NCBI GenBank assembly: GCA_964017155.1
Contig: OZ024858.1
Coordinates: forward strand, 20,728,657 to 20,792,656
Direction of reading: 5' to 3'
DNA: 64,000 nucleotides
From: Oasisia sp. SBJ-2009
Lineage: Eukaryota; Annelida; Polychaeta; Sabellida; Siboglinidae
In this document: one piece after another, positions 35,531 to 48,700 of the stretch
How positions within the stretch are numbered: position 1 is the first letter of the stretch
Layout of the letters: the number at the start of each line of letters is the position of its first letter
Position numbers and translations under genes: made by a program
Notes under the pieces: model-generated
The model's input: only the letters and a program-made list of their open reading frames with translations
Database searches by the model: none
Told to the model about the DNA's origin: nothing

Positions 35531-38339
35531 TTCAAAATAATAAGTTATAATTGTAGAGGTCTTCCGAAGGATAGGAAGAAATTAGCTTTAAGGCCAGATA
35601 TTGAACATCTCTTTAAAGACAGTGATATAATATGCCTACAGGAAACTTGGTATACTAAACAGGACTTAAAGCATGTAAATAATTTGTATGATTCATTTCA
35701 TGGGATAGGAGTGTCAACTACTGATTACTCAGATGGTATAACATGGACACCCACCTGGTGGTGTCACAATAATGTGGGATGTTGAACTTGACAGATGTGT
35801 TAGACCATTGGATCTAAATCTTGATTGGTGTGTAGCGATAGAAATTACTCTAGGATCTAAGAAATGTACGATATTTAATGTATATATGCCATATCAATGT
35901 CATGATAATGAACCAATGTATGTAGAAAAGCTGGGTATTCTTAAAGCAATCACTGATGAACTAGACAATACTTGTTATGCCATAATTGGTGATTAGAACG
36001 CCAACCTAAGTGATATTGATAACTCATTATTTGCAGGACATATGATAAATTTCTGCTCTGAAAACAACTTTAAAATTTCATCTTGTGCACACTTACCAGA
36101 AAGATCATATACATATGTCAGTGAAAGGTGGAATACAACCTCCTGGCTAGATCATGTAATAGCAAGTAATGATTTTCATAGTAGTATAAGTAAGATCAAT
36201 ATTATGTATGATGTCAGCGATGAAGATCATATACCGTTCAAAGTGTACATAAATAGTGACAATATACCAGATTTAACGAGCAGTATTAATAATGGTAGAG
36301 CAAAAATAAGATGGAATAACATGACTGATAATGACATAAATAAATATTGTATGCTTACTGAAGGATGTTTGCATGATATTCATGTACCAACTGAGGCTGT
36401 AGGATGTAGGGATACACATTGCACAAATGTAGACCATTTTGAATCTCTAAATAAAATGTATAATGACATAGTGAGTTCACTAATACAAGCTGGTGAAGAA
36501 TCCTCGCAAACTAAGAAAAGGGCGTATATAAATAAACCGGGATGGGCAGAGTATGTGGATAGTTTGTATGATACCTCCAGAGAAGTCAGACACATGTGGG
36601 TTAATGCTGGGAAACCCAGGCAGGGACCTGTTTATGATTTGCATGTAAAAAGCAAAGCTAGATTTAAGTATGCTTTACGATTTATCAAGAATAATGAAAA
36701 TGCACTACGCAAAGAGGCACTAGCTAAAAAATTTACCGAACTTAATCCTGAGGCCTTCTGGCGTGAAATCAAGTCTATCAACAATTGTAACACTCCTCTT
36801 CCATCTAGTATCGAAGGAGTATCAGGTGAAAAAGAAATAGTAGATCTATGGCGTAAACATTTTTGTGACCTTTTAAACTGTGTTAACAATAGTAGTGTAG
36901 ATGCGTGTGAACATGACTGTGATACACCTTATGATGAAATTGTGGTCACAGTAGACGAGGTAACAAATGCGATTAAGAAGCTTGACATTAATAAAGCTTG
37001 TGGGTCAGATGGCATATGTTCAGAACATATAAAATATGCAGACAAGGCACTTATACCCTTGTTATCTTTGTGCTTCACTAGTATTTTTGCTCATGGATTT
37101 CTGCCAGAGACAATGTTGTCAGTTGTACTTGTGCCAGTGATTAAGGATAAAGCTGGTAAAATATCTTCTAAAGACAATTACCGTCCAATTGCATTAGCTA
37201 GTGTGTTTAGCAAAATGATTGAAGTAATTATACTGGCTAGAATTGAAATATTTTTGGATACAAATCCGAATCAGTTTGGTTTCAAGAAGAAGCATGGTAC
37301 AGACCAGTGTATATATGTGTTAAAGGAAATTATTGATTTATATCGAACTCTGAATGGCATTGTATTTGTATGTTTTCTTGATGCAAGTAAAGCCTTTGAC
37401 AGAGTAAATCACAGAACGTTGTTTAAGAATCTCAGTGAAAGGGGTGTACCGGTGTATATACTACGAATATTAATTTATTGGTATCACAACCAGACCACTT
37501 GCATAAGGTGGGGTGATGTGCTTTCTACTAAATTTAAAGTAGCCAATGGTGTTAGGCAAGGGGGGATATTATCCCCTTACTTATTTAATGTATATGTAGA
37601 TGAATTGAGCGAACAACTTAAAATGTGTAATGTTGGATGTAGCATGAATGGTCATATTATTAATCACATAATGTATGCTGATGATTTGGTCTTGATCTCA
37701 CCTTCATCGGCAGGTCTATGCCAGCTACTACGTGAATGTGAGACATTTGGAATGAGCCATGATGTGAAATACAATGCTAAGAAGAGTGCAGTTATGATAT
37801 TTAGATCTGCGACCTTAAAAGGATGTTCTATCCCTGAATTTAACCTAAAAGGGGTTACTCTGCATGTTGTAGCTACATATAAATATCTTGGAAACTATAT
37901 TTCAGATGATCTTTCAGATGATGATGATATTAATAGACAACGCAGAACTCTGTATGTACAAGGAAATATTATATTGCGAAAATTTAGTATGTGCTCCCTA
38001 GAGGTTAAACTCACACTGTTTCGTTCATATTGCTCACCCATGTATGGAGTGCAACTCTGGTGGAATTATAAGAAATCCACTTTAAATAGGTTGCATATTG
38101 CATATCATAATATTTTTAAGTTGTTTATTGGTATGTCAAAATTTGAAAGTACCAGCCTGCTATGCACTGTTTTTGATGTACAATGCTGCCAATCAGTTAT
38201 TAGGAATATGGTGTATAGATTTATGTGTAGAATTGATAGCTCTGTTAACTATATTTTAAATGACATACTAACTACTAGCTTAAGATTCACTTCCAGGATC
38301 CGCAAACACTGGAACAAGCTTTTGTATATACACACTTGA
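35531..38339 (+). pseudogene. LINE I ORF2: endonuclease plus reverse transcriptase
   Basis: APE endonuclease: SYNCRGLPKDRK, DIICLQETWY (catalytic E), VAIEITLG, a GD.NA motif, DHIPF. RT: NKACGSDGICSEHIKYADKA, NYRPIALASVFSKMIE, FLDASKAFDRVNHRTLF, GVRQGGILSPYLFNVYVDEL, IMYADDLVLISPSSAG. There are two lesions only: a frameshift near 35745 and a TAG at 35994-35996 inside the GD.NA motif. From 36042 to 38339 the frame is open for 765 codons, so the copy is fairly young. Confidence 0.9.
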
Positions 38340-38520
38340 TTGAAATAACTGTATGCATGTTTCTTTTATACACTGTCACTGTTCTGTACTTTTATATACT
38401 GCACATATTGTGTACCTAATGTAACATATGGACCTCAGAGTCACATATACTTGCTGTATGTGCTCTGTTGAGTCTGGAATAAAGTTATTGAATTGAATTG
38501 AATTGAATTGAATATTAAAC

Positions 38521-38888
38521 TGAGGTCTTCACCCAACCACCGGACACAAAGACTGCCCAATGATGATGTTAAGTAGTGGCGACACGTGGCGGTCAGATAA
38601 TGAGCTAATTCCGCATTTAGAATCCCTTCAATCAAATAAAATAAATAATAATATCAAACATATCTGTAATGCGTTTTCTTCGAATTTTTCACAAACCAAT
38701 TAAATTTAAATACGTGTTACACTACCGTCCAACATGTGCAATAGAAATACCCAAAGTACAGTTATAATTCAAAAGGACTCATGGGGCTCAGTCTATTATT
38801 TCGCGGGAATTTGTTGTTATGATTCTAGTTTATACACACACACATATATTGTAGCTTAGCTTATTTCTGAACTCCAGTGCCTGAGATT
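38521..38888 (+). other. CHTF18 upstream region
   Basis: The sequence between the end of the preceding LINE and the CHTF18 start codon. It must contain the 5' UTR and core promoter unless an untranslated exon lies farther up. The only element I can point to is the E2F-like site; a short CA run lies at about 38835-38844. Confidence 0.4.
38799..38809 (+). promoter_or_regulatory. E2F-type site upstream of CHTF18
   Basis: TTTCGCGGGAA, a near-palindromic match to the E2F/DP consensus, 80-90 bp before the CHTF18 ATG. E2F sites close to the start are usual in replication genes, so the position makes functional sense. Binding itself is inference. Confidence 0.55.
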
Positions 38889-38952
38889 ATGGAGGAAGAA
38901 TTTGAATGTCTTTTTGAGGATGAATTTGATGCGTTAAGAGAATTAGAAGATG
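38889..38952 (+). CDS. CHTF18: CHTF18 exon 1 (start codon)
   Basis: Codes [20 protein letters not shown] plus D and one base. The acidic start resembles the N-terminus of vertebrate CTF18. The donor is ATG|GTATGT and the exon ends in phase 1. The ATG at 38889 is the first ATG after the E2F-like site and the only one that opens this reading. Confidence 0.85.
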
Positions 38953-41900
38953 GTATGTAATTGTATTGCAATATACCCCTAATATCGTTCAATAGACACC
39001 TAAATAATCGGGTCATTATCGCCAGTCAGGGATCGTTGAGCTACGTTACTAGTCTACCCCGGCCGATCATCTCCCCAAAGCTGGAGATTGAGCGGAATCG
39101 AACTATACAAGTGTAGCAGTTGACTCCGCCAGTCGCTACTGCGTCAGTCGTTGGGAACAGCGCAGCTACTCGCTCCATTTTTGAAGACGACGATCGCTAC
39201 ATGATCTGTGTGGGGGGATCGAATCTGAGTATAAATATAATTACCCATTCACGTGCTAAACATGTAACACGAGCAGCATTTGTCTGAAATCACCCTAAAT
39301 GACCACTAGGTCTAGGGCCTATAGGGCAGTAGACGTCTACCACACTCTTTGTGGGCGATTTAATTGACGAACGTTAAGAGAGGAAAGGGGAGTACGTGCC
39401 AAGAGTAGAAAAGTGCTCGTACTAGCATAATCCACGACAGCAACTGCTGTCGTTAAGGGATGCAGTAATCTGACTGTAATCAAGTTCACAAATCTAATTA
39501 AATGACGATACAATGGTGCTGTACTGTGTGTGTGTGTGTGCGTACGCAAAGTGCGTTTCAAATGTACACAAAAATTACTGGCTGTTTGCCATGCAAGCCA
39601 GCCCAAGCAGATCCTCTGCGAAATGTGCATGATTTAGCCGGGTTAAGCTAGTTTATTGACTTCACCAGTCGTGACTGCTTCACACGTGAGACTAGTGCAA
39701 ATACCTGCCCGAATTTGGGAAATCTAGTATAACGACCCATCCCAGTCAAAGCGGAACAGTTTTGTGTATTAAAATAGTTGCTTCTACATAAACAAATTGA
39801 ATGTAACATGAGCAGCATGTTGCTGAATTCACCCAGAATGGTGTCACATGACTGGAGGCAGACAGAGCTATATCATTTTTAACATGGTTATTTTTCATTT
39901 TATGTAAAATGCTAAATAGTAATAGATAATGTCCAAGAGCAAATTCAGTTGATCCCAGCAAACAAGGAACCATTTCTGAACCAGTTGGCACGTGTCATAC
40001 GTGTTCATAATTGGTACCAACTCCAACAGTATGTGTTTTCTTGTGTATTCACGTGAATACACGTGTTCTGCCTGTTGTCACGAGTTTTGAACGAGTTTGA
40101 TATGAGTCGTACTGGGTCAGAACTGGTACATTTTCACGGTAAACACGTGTCGACACACCAAATGTTTTCACAGAATCCAGTGAATTCACGTATGGAAACA
40201 CGTGAATTGAGCCAGTTATACTCGTGAATTCACTTACAGAACATGTGAAATCACGGGTCGTTTATTATTATTCTCCAGACTTCAACCCAAACTCTGCGTC
40301 TGCTCGAGGCAAGAAGAGTCTTGACTTCTCCACGCCAACTACTAGACGTCTGAAGCAGACCAGTGACCACTGCAAGACTGGCACTCTGACCCCCTCTGAC
40401 AGCCCAGACACTGACCTCCATGGGCTGGACGACAGCTTTGCCACACCGCTGGAGAGAAGTCTGACAGCGGACACTGAGCTTGGTGACGCGGTCGCTAAGA
40501 ATCATGGGATTGTGGCGGACAGCGTTTGCAAGTCACGAAAGCGAATGCAGGATGAGGTGTTTGGAGAACTGTCAGATGACGATGACATGTTGACAAATAT
40601 TGATCCTGGTAAAGGTAAGTTTCACATGTTCACCGTGTCATCATTATCTTCCTAAGCATTATTTTTTGTCAACGGTTTTTGCTGAGTAATTTCGCGGCAA
40701 AAAATTCTTAAAAAGTAGAAGTTTTAAAATAACCAAAGTACCACTCTTGAATGAATTAATTTCAACATTTTGTCACATTCATTATTAGGGTTGTGGCTGT
40801 GTGAAGGTTGTTATAGCAACTGAATTGTAACGACAACATTTCTGTCTTTAGTGGTGCCAGACAAGAAGAGGCTGAAGACGTCGAGTGCACTGAAGCAGTC
40901 TCCGATGATACAAGAGGATCCTCTAGACATCACTCCGCCTCCATCTCCCGATGAAATACGACGCATCCTGCACCAGAGGGAGGGGAGACAGGCTGGGGCG
41001 GACACAGGGAGAGGTACGAAGGTCATCTACATCTGCTTTTTTCAAGAGCAAAAGTTGCCATTTGATCAGGGATTCCAGTAGAACATGGTCAACTTGTTAA
41101 TGCAGCCACCTCACAGTTAAGGTCACCCAGTAATACAGCCACCTCACAGTTAAGGTAGAGCCACCTTCAATTAAGGTCACATCAGCAATATAGCCACCTT
41201 GGTTACAATTAAGGTCACCTCAGTATTGCAGCTCTCTCACAATTAAGGTCACCCCAATAATACAGCCACCTCACAGATAAGGCCACCTCAGTAATACAGC
41301 CACCTCACAGTTAAATTCACCTCAGTAATACAGCCACCTCACAGTTAAGGCCACCTCAGTAATACAGCCACCTCACTATAAAGGTCACACCAGCAATATA
41401 GCCACCTTGGTTACAATTAAGGTCACCTCAGTATTGCAGCTATCTCACAATTAAGATCACCCCTGTAATACAGCCACCTCATAATTAAGTTCACTTCACA
41501 ATTAAGGTAAGCTGATAACCATCCCATTTATTTCCATATAAGATAAAATATAGATAATGAGTATTCAGGTCACTCTTGTACATTCTCAATGGTCACCTGT
41601 GTACTAGATAAGTATATTCCACTTGTCGTCCAGTATATATATATATACATATTTATATATATATATATATATACATATTTATCTATATATATATATATAT
41701 ATATGGTCAGTTATCACGAAACGGCGTCAGAATCTGCTTTAGGGGGTAAATTTAGAATTCAATATTTCACGTTTTCCCTTTAGTCACTAAGAAATAACAT
41801 GTCAAGGTATACTGGAAATAAATTTGGGTAGCTTAATTAGTAAAATTGGCTCTTTGGCATCGCTTTGAAGTTGGGTGTCCGTGTTGCGCGATACCGAGCG

Positions 41901-44900
41901 TATGCACGCACATAGTGTATCTAATGTATATGTTATGGTATTAAATTTTTCGCTAAGTGCTCTAGTTTATTTTGTTTGAGCATGTGACAGGTGTATGGTT
42001 CAAAATGGACAGAAGTGGCAATGTTTGTAAACATTCTTTTGTTATGCAATTTAAAAATTATAATACATTTTCGGTACCCCGTGAAAAGAGTAAAGCGGTC
42101 ATATAATTACTTGTCATTGTAACTGCTTGTATACTGTCACCATAAATGTAGGTATAAAATGAACAATTACCTTTTCAATGGAACAAACCTTATGCGGATA
42201 CTCTCTTCTGTAGTCTTCATAAGGATGTTTAAAATAGGTATACGCTCGGTATCGCTGAAAAGCATTCTTCACTGGTATTTTCAAAATAGAAAATACTTGT
42301 TCTAAGGGGCATTTGTTTTATTCTGCTTGGCCTCGGCGTGTTGCCCTGAGACAGGTATGGCACTATTTCCTAGTCATCGCCATTTCTAAGCAAAAACGCA
42401 GTTCTCGTTTAACTCAGATGTCGCCATTGTGGCAAGAAGTATATTTTAACCAAGTAATTATTGTCATGTCGATTATTTTATAATGTACGGGATGATTAAA
42501 CAGTCTTCCTTTCAGCTAATGGACGCCGTCTCGAACTGTTGGTCGTCTATTGTTGGTCGTCGAGTGACAAAAGACAATAGTTTTAATATATACACAGTGG
42601 TTCAGTAAATATTGGACATCAGACGAATTTGTTATACTATTTAATGATTCAATAACAGGCGGAGATCGCGTGAAATTCTACTCTTAACCAAATTAATTAT
42701 GTGTAGGCATCGAATACATTCCGCTAATCACAATAACAAATAAACAACTTATTCTACTAATGTGCTTACTGCACTGTTTTTACTCTTCGATAGTTGACAC
42801 CATCTGATCATTTGAGACTATTGTCTAAAATTGTAACGACGGCCATTGCTGGAGCTTGCTTCACCTGGATCTTCCTCCAACTGATCCCGGATGACAGCGA
42901 TAGGGACACTTCTCCACCCATCGCAGTTTGGGTGAAATATCCGCCCCTTCATAGCAACATTCATGGTAACATGAGCTGCCTCTCACCATAAGAGGGTTGT
43001 CCACTGGCACAATGGCGCACGCCTCCAATAAGCCATTCACTGCACGTGGCTTCCGTCATAAGCTTAAGATTACCTCTGATATGTCTGATTTGCTCGTACT
43101 GTGTGAAGGCCCTGCCACAATGTCCTCTGAATTTTGGGAGTTCTCTCATCAATATTTACGAGAATGTGTCAATGTCCTCCACCACTTCAATTTGTGCTGA
43201 GGGTGGTCTTGTATTGCACGTCTTTCTTGATGCACAGTTTATATTTGATTGGTCTTGTGCAGTCTCCGTCATTCAGTTTCTGCGTTATAGTTTCATCACT
43301 CATCGAGGTTAATTCAGGTAAGGACTTTGGCAGTACTTTGGAGGCATTCGCTGTCATGGACATGTTGGCGTGACGCTGGCATAGGCACACATATCTCTGA
43401 GCTTGACATTGGATGGTCTCCCCCTGCAGAATGCAGTCAATGATATCTTACTCTCGCTGAACTCAAGGCTGAACTTCCTGTAGATGTTTTGCATAGTGTT
43501 TGTCGGTGAGAAGATTTCTCTTTCCCTGATTTAATAATTCTTTCAAAGTAAATCATTGCTGTTTTCTGATCTCCTATGAAATTCCGCTACCGACATCTAA
43601 TCTTCCATGATTTGGCTATTGCCTTCCTGTGTCTCTCCCTTTCTTCTGGTAATGGCAGCAGTACATCATTTTTGAGATATTTGATTTGCATACGCTCAGT
43701 CTCATGTATACGCTCGGTGTCACCACACGTATAAACATCATAACATATAGAAGAAAAAGATGGCTGCATTTCAAATTTATCATTGTCACATACCTTAAGT
43801 AACACCAGACAAATATGTGAAAAAAAGTTCACTAATATTTAAAACTCTCTCCAAAATCAGTGAGTCTATGTCATTCGCTTGGTATCGTCAAAAACTACCC
43901 CACGTCGAAATATGATACTATTATATTTTACTACAGGATTAAAAAACTTGGGATGCCAATTTAACCTATACAGGTGTTATCTAAATGGAAGTATCAACAT
44001 ATAGATACAATTAGTATTTTTGTACTACATTATTTACACTTGCATACGCTTTGTTGAAATTTGCATACGCTCGGTATCGGCCAAACTACCCCACCATATA
44101 TACTCTTCTTGCGGCGCGCCCATTCAAAAAAATGCTGACTTTTTTGAAGACTATGTCGAACTACACACCGATAAATGGGTAAATAAACCACACACCTGTG
44201 ATTATTGGTTAATGCATAATTCTTGTTAGTATAATAGCACTACAGAAAAAACTTTAAAAATGGGTCAAAAATACCCTTTATTTGCCTGTATCTTCCATAA
44301 TTTTGAAGATACACATGTAACAGTTGGGTTCCCGTGGTACCTGTCACTGAGGCGGTTTCCGTGACCACCATTACAATGCCGTGCTGTATGCTTTTATGAT
44401 GGTTAGATTACAAAAAAGTGTTGACGACGTTTCGTGATAACTGACCATATACATATAGATATACATATATTTAATACCTTCAGTAGTCATGTGGCATATT
44501 GCTAAAAATTAACCACTTTTAACGGCAACAAACGCATCCTCTGTTTTGGGGGAAATATGTTTTAAAAATTGGGTTATGTGAAAAATCAAACAATGTATTT
44601 TGGGCTTTGGATTATTTGTTGAGAAACACAAAACCACATTTCTGTCAAATTTGCAAAATTAATGTGATGTGACCGAGACAGTTATTTGAGACTTGTGGGC
44701 AAATGAGCGAGTGTAACGTAACACCCAAGTTCACTGAACACAGCACATGTTATTTTAGATCAATAAATTCTTGAAATATTTGTAAAGTTCCCATTATGGC
44801 TAAATCTGGTTTAATGTTTTATTTGAGGATATGGTTGGACTCAGTTGGAGATATGTTTAATTGAGAATGTAGCTACAATATATTTTGATACACTTGTATG

Positions 44901-45558
44901 CATAGTTACTTTAGATACATCTTGTAACTGCATGACATTTACAGCGTATCAGCTTGAAAAGCAGCGTGTACTAACACGAATTCCTAGGGGAAACTTTATC
45001 CATGTGACGGCTGAAGATGGAAAGCGTGTCTACATGTCCTTGAAGGACGAAATGACCTTGAGCAAGCAGGTATGTCCTTTGATGAATGTTTCTATAAATG
45101 TTAGCACACGTTTCTGTTTGTTGAAACCTTAAGGAATCGATGAAACTTCCACTGAATTTCATCTGCATGAAAGTAGATTAATAAAAATTAACTTCTCAGT
45201 TAAAATTATTTTTTGTCTCAAATAGCCCAAACCATTTGCTAACGCATGAGTTGTTCTTCTCTAAAATTAGTGACTCCACTACAGGACACACATTTACTCC
45301 CGGTGTGGCATAGACACCAGATAAAAGGGACCACCGGCTTTTAGTGTCTCTTCCGAAAGACACAGGCAAATATGTGGTGAACGAAATTGCCTAAGTTTCG
45401 AAATGGCGGTAGGTGGGATTGAACCACTGTCCCCTCGATTGACAGTCCGGCGCTCTACCGCGCGACCACTGCTCCCCAAGTTTGGTGCTAAGTTTCACTT
45501 GGTAAAATTTTGTCTACTGAACATTTGTCTGAGTTTGAGGGAGAAGGAGAGACAGGCA

Positions 45559-45652
<94 letters not shown>

Positions 45653-45716
45653 CATTGATGGAGAGAAAAATGAGTGAGAGAGAGAGAGTGAGATAGAAAG
45701 AAACAGACAGGCAGAC

Positions 45717-45777
<61 letters not shown>

Positions 45778-48700
45778 GCTCCTCATGTTATGGCTTGTTA
45801 CAGGTGGATGAAGTTGCCACCAAAGAGCAGTCGCTGCAGCTGCTTGAGACTCCCCTGGCTGTCCTCAAGGCTCAACTGCTGGAGGAGGTAACTTCAAACT
45901 TGAGTGTTTAGATGACTGTGAAGACAACGTGCTCACGTCATGTTTGCAATGTTGATGTGTGAACTTTGGGGGCGGGAACTTGTGAGACATGGACAGCTAT
46001 GCAGTGTATGTTATTTGTCACTTTGTCACAAGTTTTGTTGCTTAACGTCTCACGATGCAATGCCAAATATTGGACCCACCACTATACTGCAGTAAGAGGT
46101 TATAACTCAAATATAAAATGGCCCAATGTATTTGCTGTTTCAGTTATTATACCTAGGTTTATGATGTCGTCATAGTCATATAAAATAGCCAGTGGTGATT
46201 GAAATTCAAGAGAGACTGATCTATTTTAAGTTAAGAGGAAAGACTTGTTTGTTTGATGTTTAGACGGAGACTTATTTGTTTGTTTGACGTTTGTTTGTTT
46301 GTTTGTTTGTTTGTTTGTTTGTTTGTTTGTTTGTTTGTTTGGATGTAAACTTATTAGTTTGAAGTTTAGAGGGAGACTTGTTTTTTTTGTGGTGAGACTG
46401 ATTTGTTTGTTTTATATTCAGAGAACAAGAAAAGCAATAGAAGAGTCAGAGAGACTGGCAGAGTTCATTGACAGGTTCGAATGTTTACTTTTATGTTGTT
46501 CGTGTACTTGATTAGAGCATCCGGAGCTCTAAGCTCGTTACTTATCTGGAAACATTTGTTCAATCCTGAAATACTTGGTTATATTTAATAAGGAAGATAT
46601 GCCATCATGTTAATGCCACAAACATGTAAGTGTACAAATTAACGTAGAGAAACCAGCGTTGTGAGGTCAGTATTATTTCAACAAAAAAGGTTAATTTTAA
46701 GTTGGAGAATAAATATATGCATGATTACCAAATGGTTACATGTTGTGGGGAGAAAATGCCAGTGTAGACACAACACATTAAACATATAACTATCACAGGC
46801 CCATTCAGTTATTTCTCTATGGTGATTATTGCATACCGTTTTGTATATTTAAATCAATATTAATGTATTACTCGTTTACATAAATGATCACCAATATTTC
46901 ACCCTACTACTGCTATCTAGTGAGTAGTGACTAAACCTAACTAAATTGGCTGCTCATAACTGACTATATATATTATAATCTGTTATCAATTGTTTTTGCC
47001 AAACTAATGATAGATTGTATGACATCTGATGACAACTGGAATTGTTTATTGATTCTGAGGTCAATTAACCCTTTTGTATTAAATACGCTTATGATCTTGT
47101 TTCCTAAGGATTTAGGCGCAATACAAGTTATCTAATTATTTTATTAAAATTACGCCAATTCTCAGCCCTAGTTAACGTTATTGAATTACTGCTGACATGG
47201 CAAGATTAGATGCAGTATTTCAGAAGTCTAGTAGAGTTTATTGTAAGAGGTATCAATGTCAGGGTCTGTACGGGGCCATGAAAGTCTTGAAAAGGTTTGA
47301 ATTTGATTGGACCCAATTGAAGGCCTTGAAATCCCTGAATTTTATAAAGTAGTCTTGAAACGCCTTAAATTTAATTGTGGTCAATAAAGTATTTTTGGGC
47401 TCAATTGTCATTATGAATTAACAGACATAGGCCAGTGGCAGTCAGGCGGAAGGGAAAGCCGACGCACAAAAATAATCCACATGCTCATTGGGCAGTCAGC
47501 ATTTCATTGTGGTCGCGCCATCTTGTTCTTAGTTAAGTAAAATAAGTTGCTCGAGTGTGATGTGATTAATTTCGATTGATGTTTTCAATGTTAGTTTACT
47601 GCGATTAAAAGTTCAGGTGTCGTTAAAATAGTCCTGAATTTTTTCTCAAATAGCCTTGAAAAGTCTTGAATAGCCGTGAATTTCAACTGTCCAGATGTGT
47701 ACGGACCCTGCAATGTGTATGTTAAGACGAGACACAGAGATGAGAGACGACATAAACGGAGACGTGGACAATGATGAGGAGGACACGACTGGCGCCCTCT
47801 GGGTGGAGAAGTATGCACCGTGTAAATACACACAACTTCTGAGTGATGAGGTGAGTCTGGCAACAAAAAACACATCCTCTCTGTCAATCAATCATTTATT
47901 TATTTCCGGTTGAACATAACTTGATAGACATTTGCATCCATGGATGAGTCTTTCCTTTCGTTGCATCCGACTAGGATCCAGAGACAAACTGTTGCCCTGT
48001 TTAACTGTTGCATTGTTTGCACCTAGTGGTAAACCATTCCCTCCTTTACACCCAGTGACAAACCATTTCCCTGTTTGCCCCCAGTGGTAAACCATTCCCT
48101 CCTTTACACCCACTGACAAACCATTACCTGTTTGCATCCAGGGATAAATTATTCCCGTTTTTTATCAAGAGACATTCCCCTGTTTGGATCTAAAGAAATT
48201 ATTTCCCTATTTGCACCCAGGTAAAAAAAATCCCTGTTTTTTTCCCCAGGAAAATCCTCCATTTAACATCTCAGCATCTGTTTACAAGATTTACTATGAG
48301 TTATTTAAATGAATGGAACTTGTATCGGTGTACAGTATATGCAATTAGGACTAATCTGATTCACTGTGATCCCTGCGTAATATCAATTTCTAAAATGTGT
48401 TGCCACTTTCAGGGCACAAATCGCACCCTCCTCAAGTGGCTGAAAATGTGGGATTACGTAGTGTTCGGGAAAGAAAGGAAAGAAACGAAAACAAGCGCTG
48501 AGGAACTGGGGAAGAAGAAAGAGTTACAACAAAATAAGTTTGTCAACAAGAGACTCCCAGAAGTGTCTGAGGAACTCGACAGTTTCAACCGGCCGTTCCA
48601 CAAGGTAAGACATGTCACCCGCTGTAACCTCACAAGTCTGCCTGGCGGTTGTGTCGAATCTTGCTTTGTGACTGTAATTATTTTGGTTAGTCATTGTGTT

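Larger units (their letters stand above)
34381..38517 (+). mobile_element. Nearly full-length jockey/CR1-like LINE I
   Basis: ORF1 tail at 35226-35477, then ORF2 with APE endonuclease and RT, a short 3' UTR with AATAAA near 38480, and a (TTGAA)n tail at 38487-38513, the kind of short-repeat tail seen in CR1/L2-group elements. The 5' boundary is uncertain; 34381-35225 is probably the decayed front of ORF1. I found no convincing target duplication. Confidence 0.85.

Noticed and set aside
45415..45468. tRNA gene in intron 4
   Set aside because: A and B boxes are good but acceptor arms do not pair and a SINE body follows.
45403..45786. Frames of QAGR/CLPA and CLSV repeats
   Set aside because: Tetranucleotide microsatellites.
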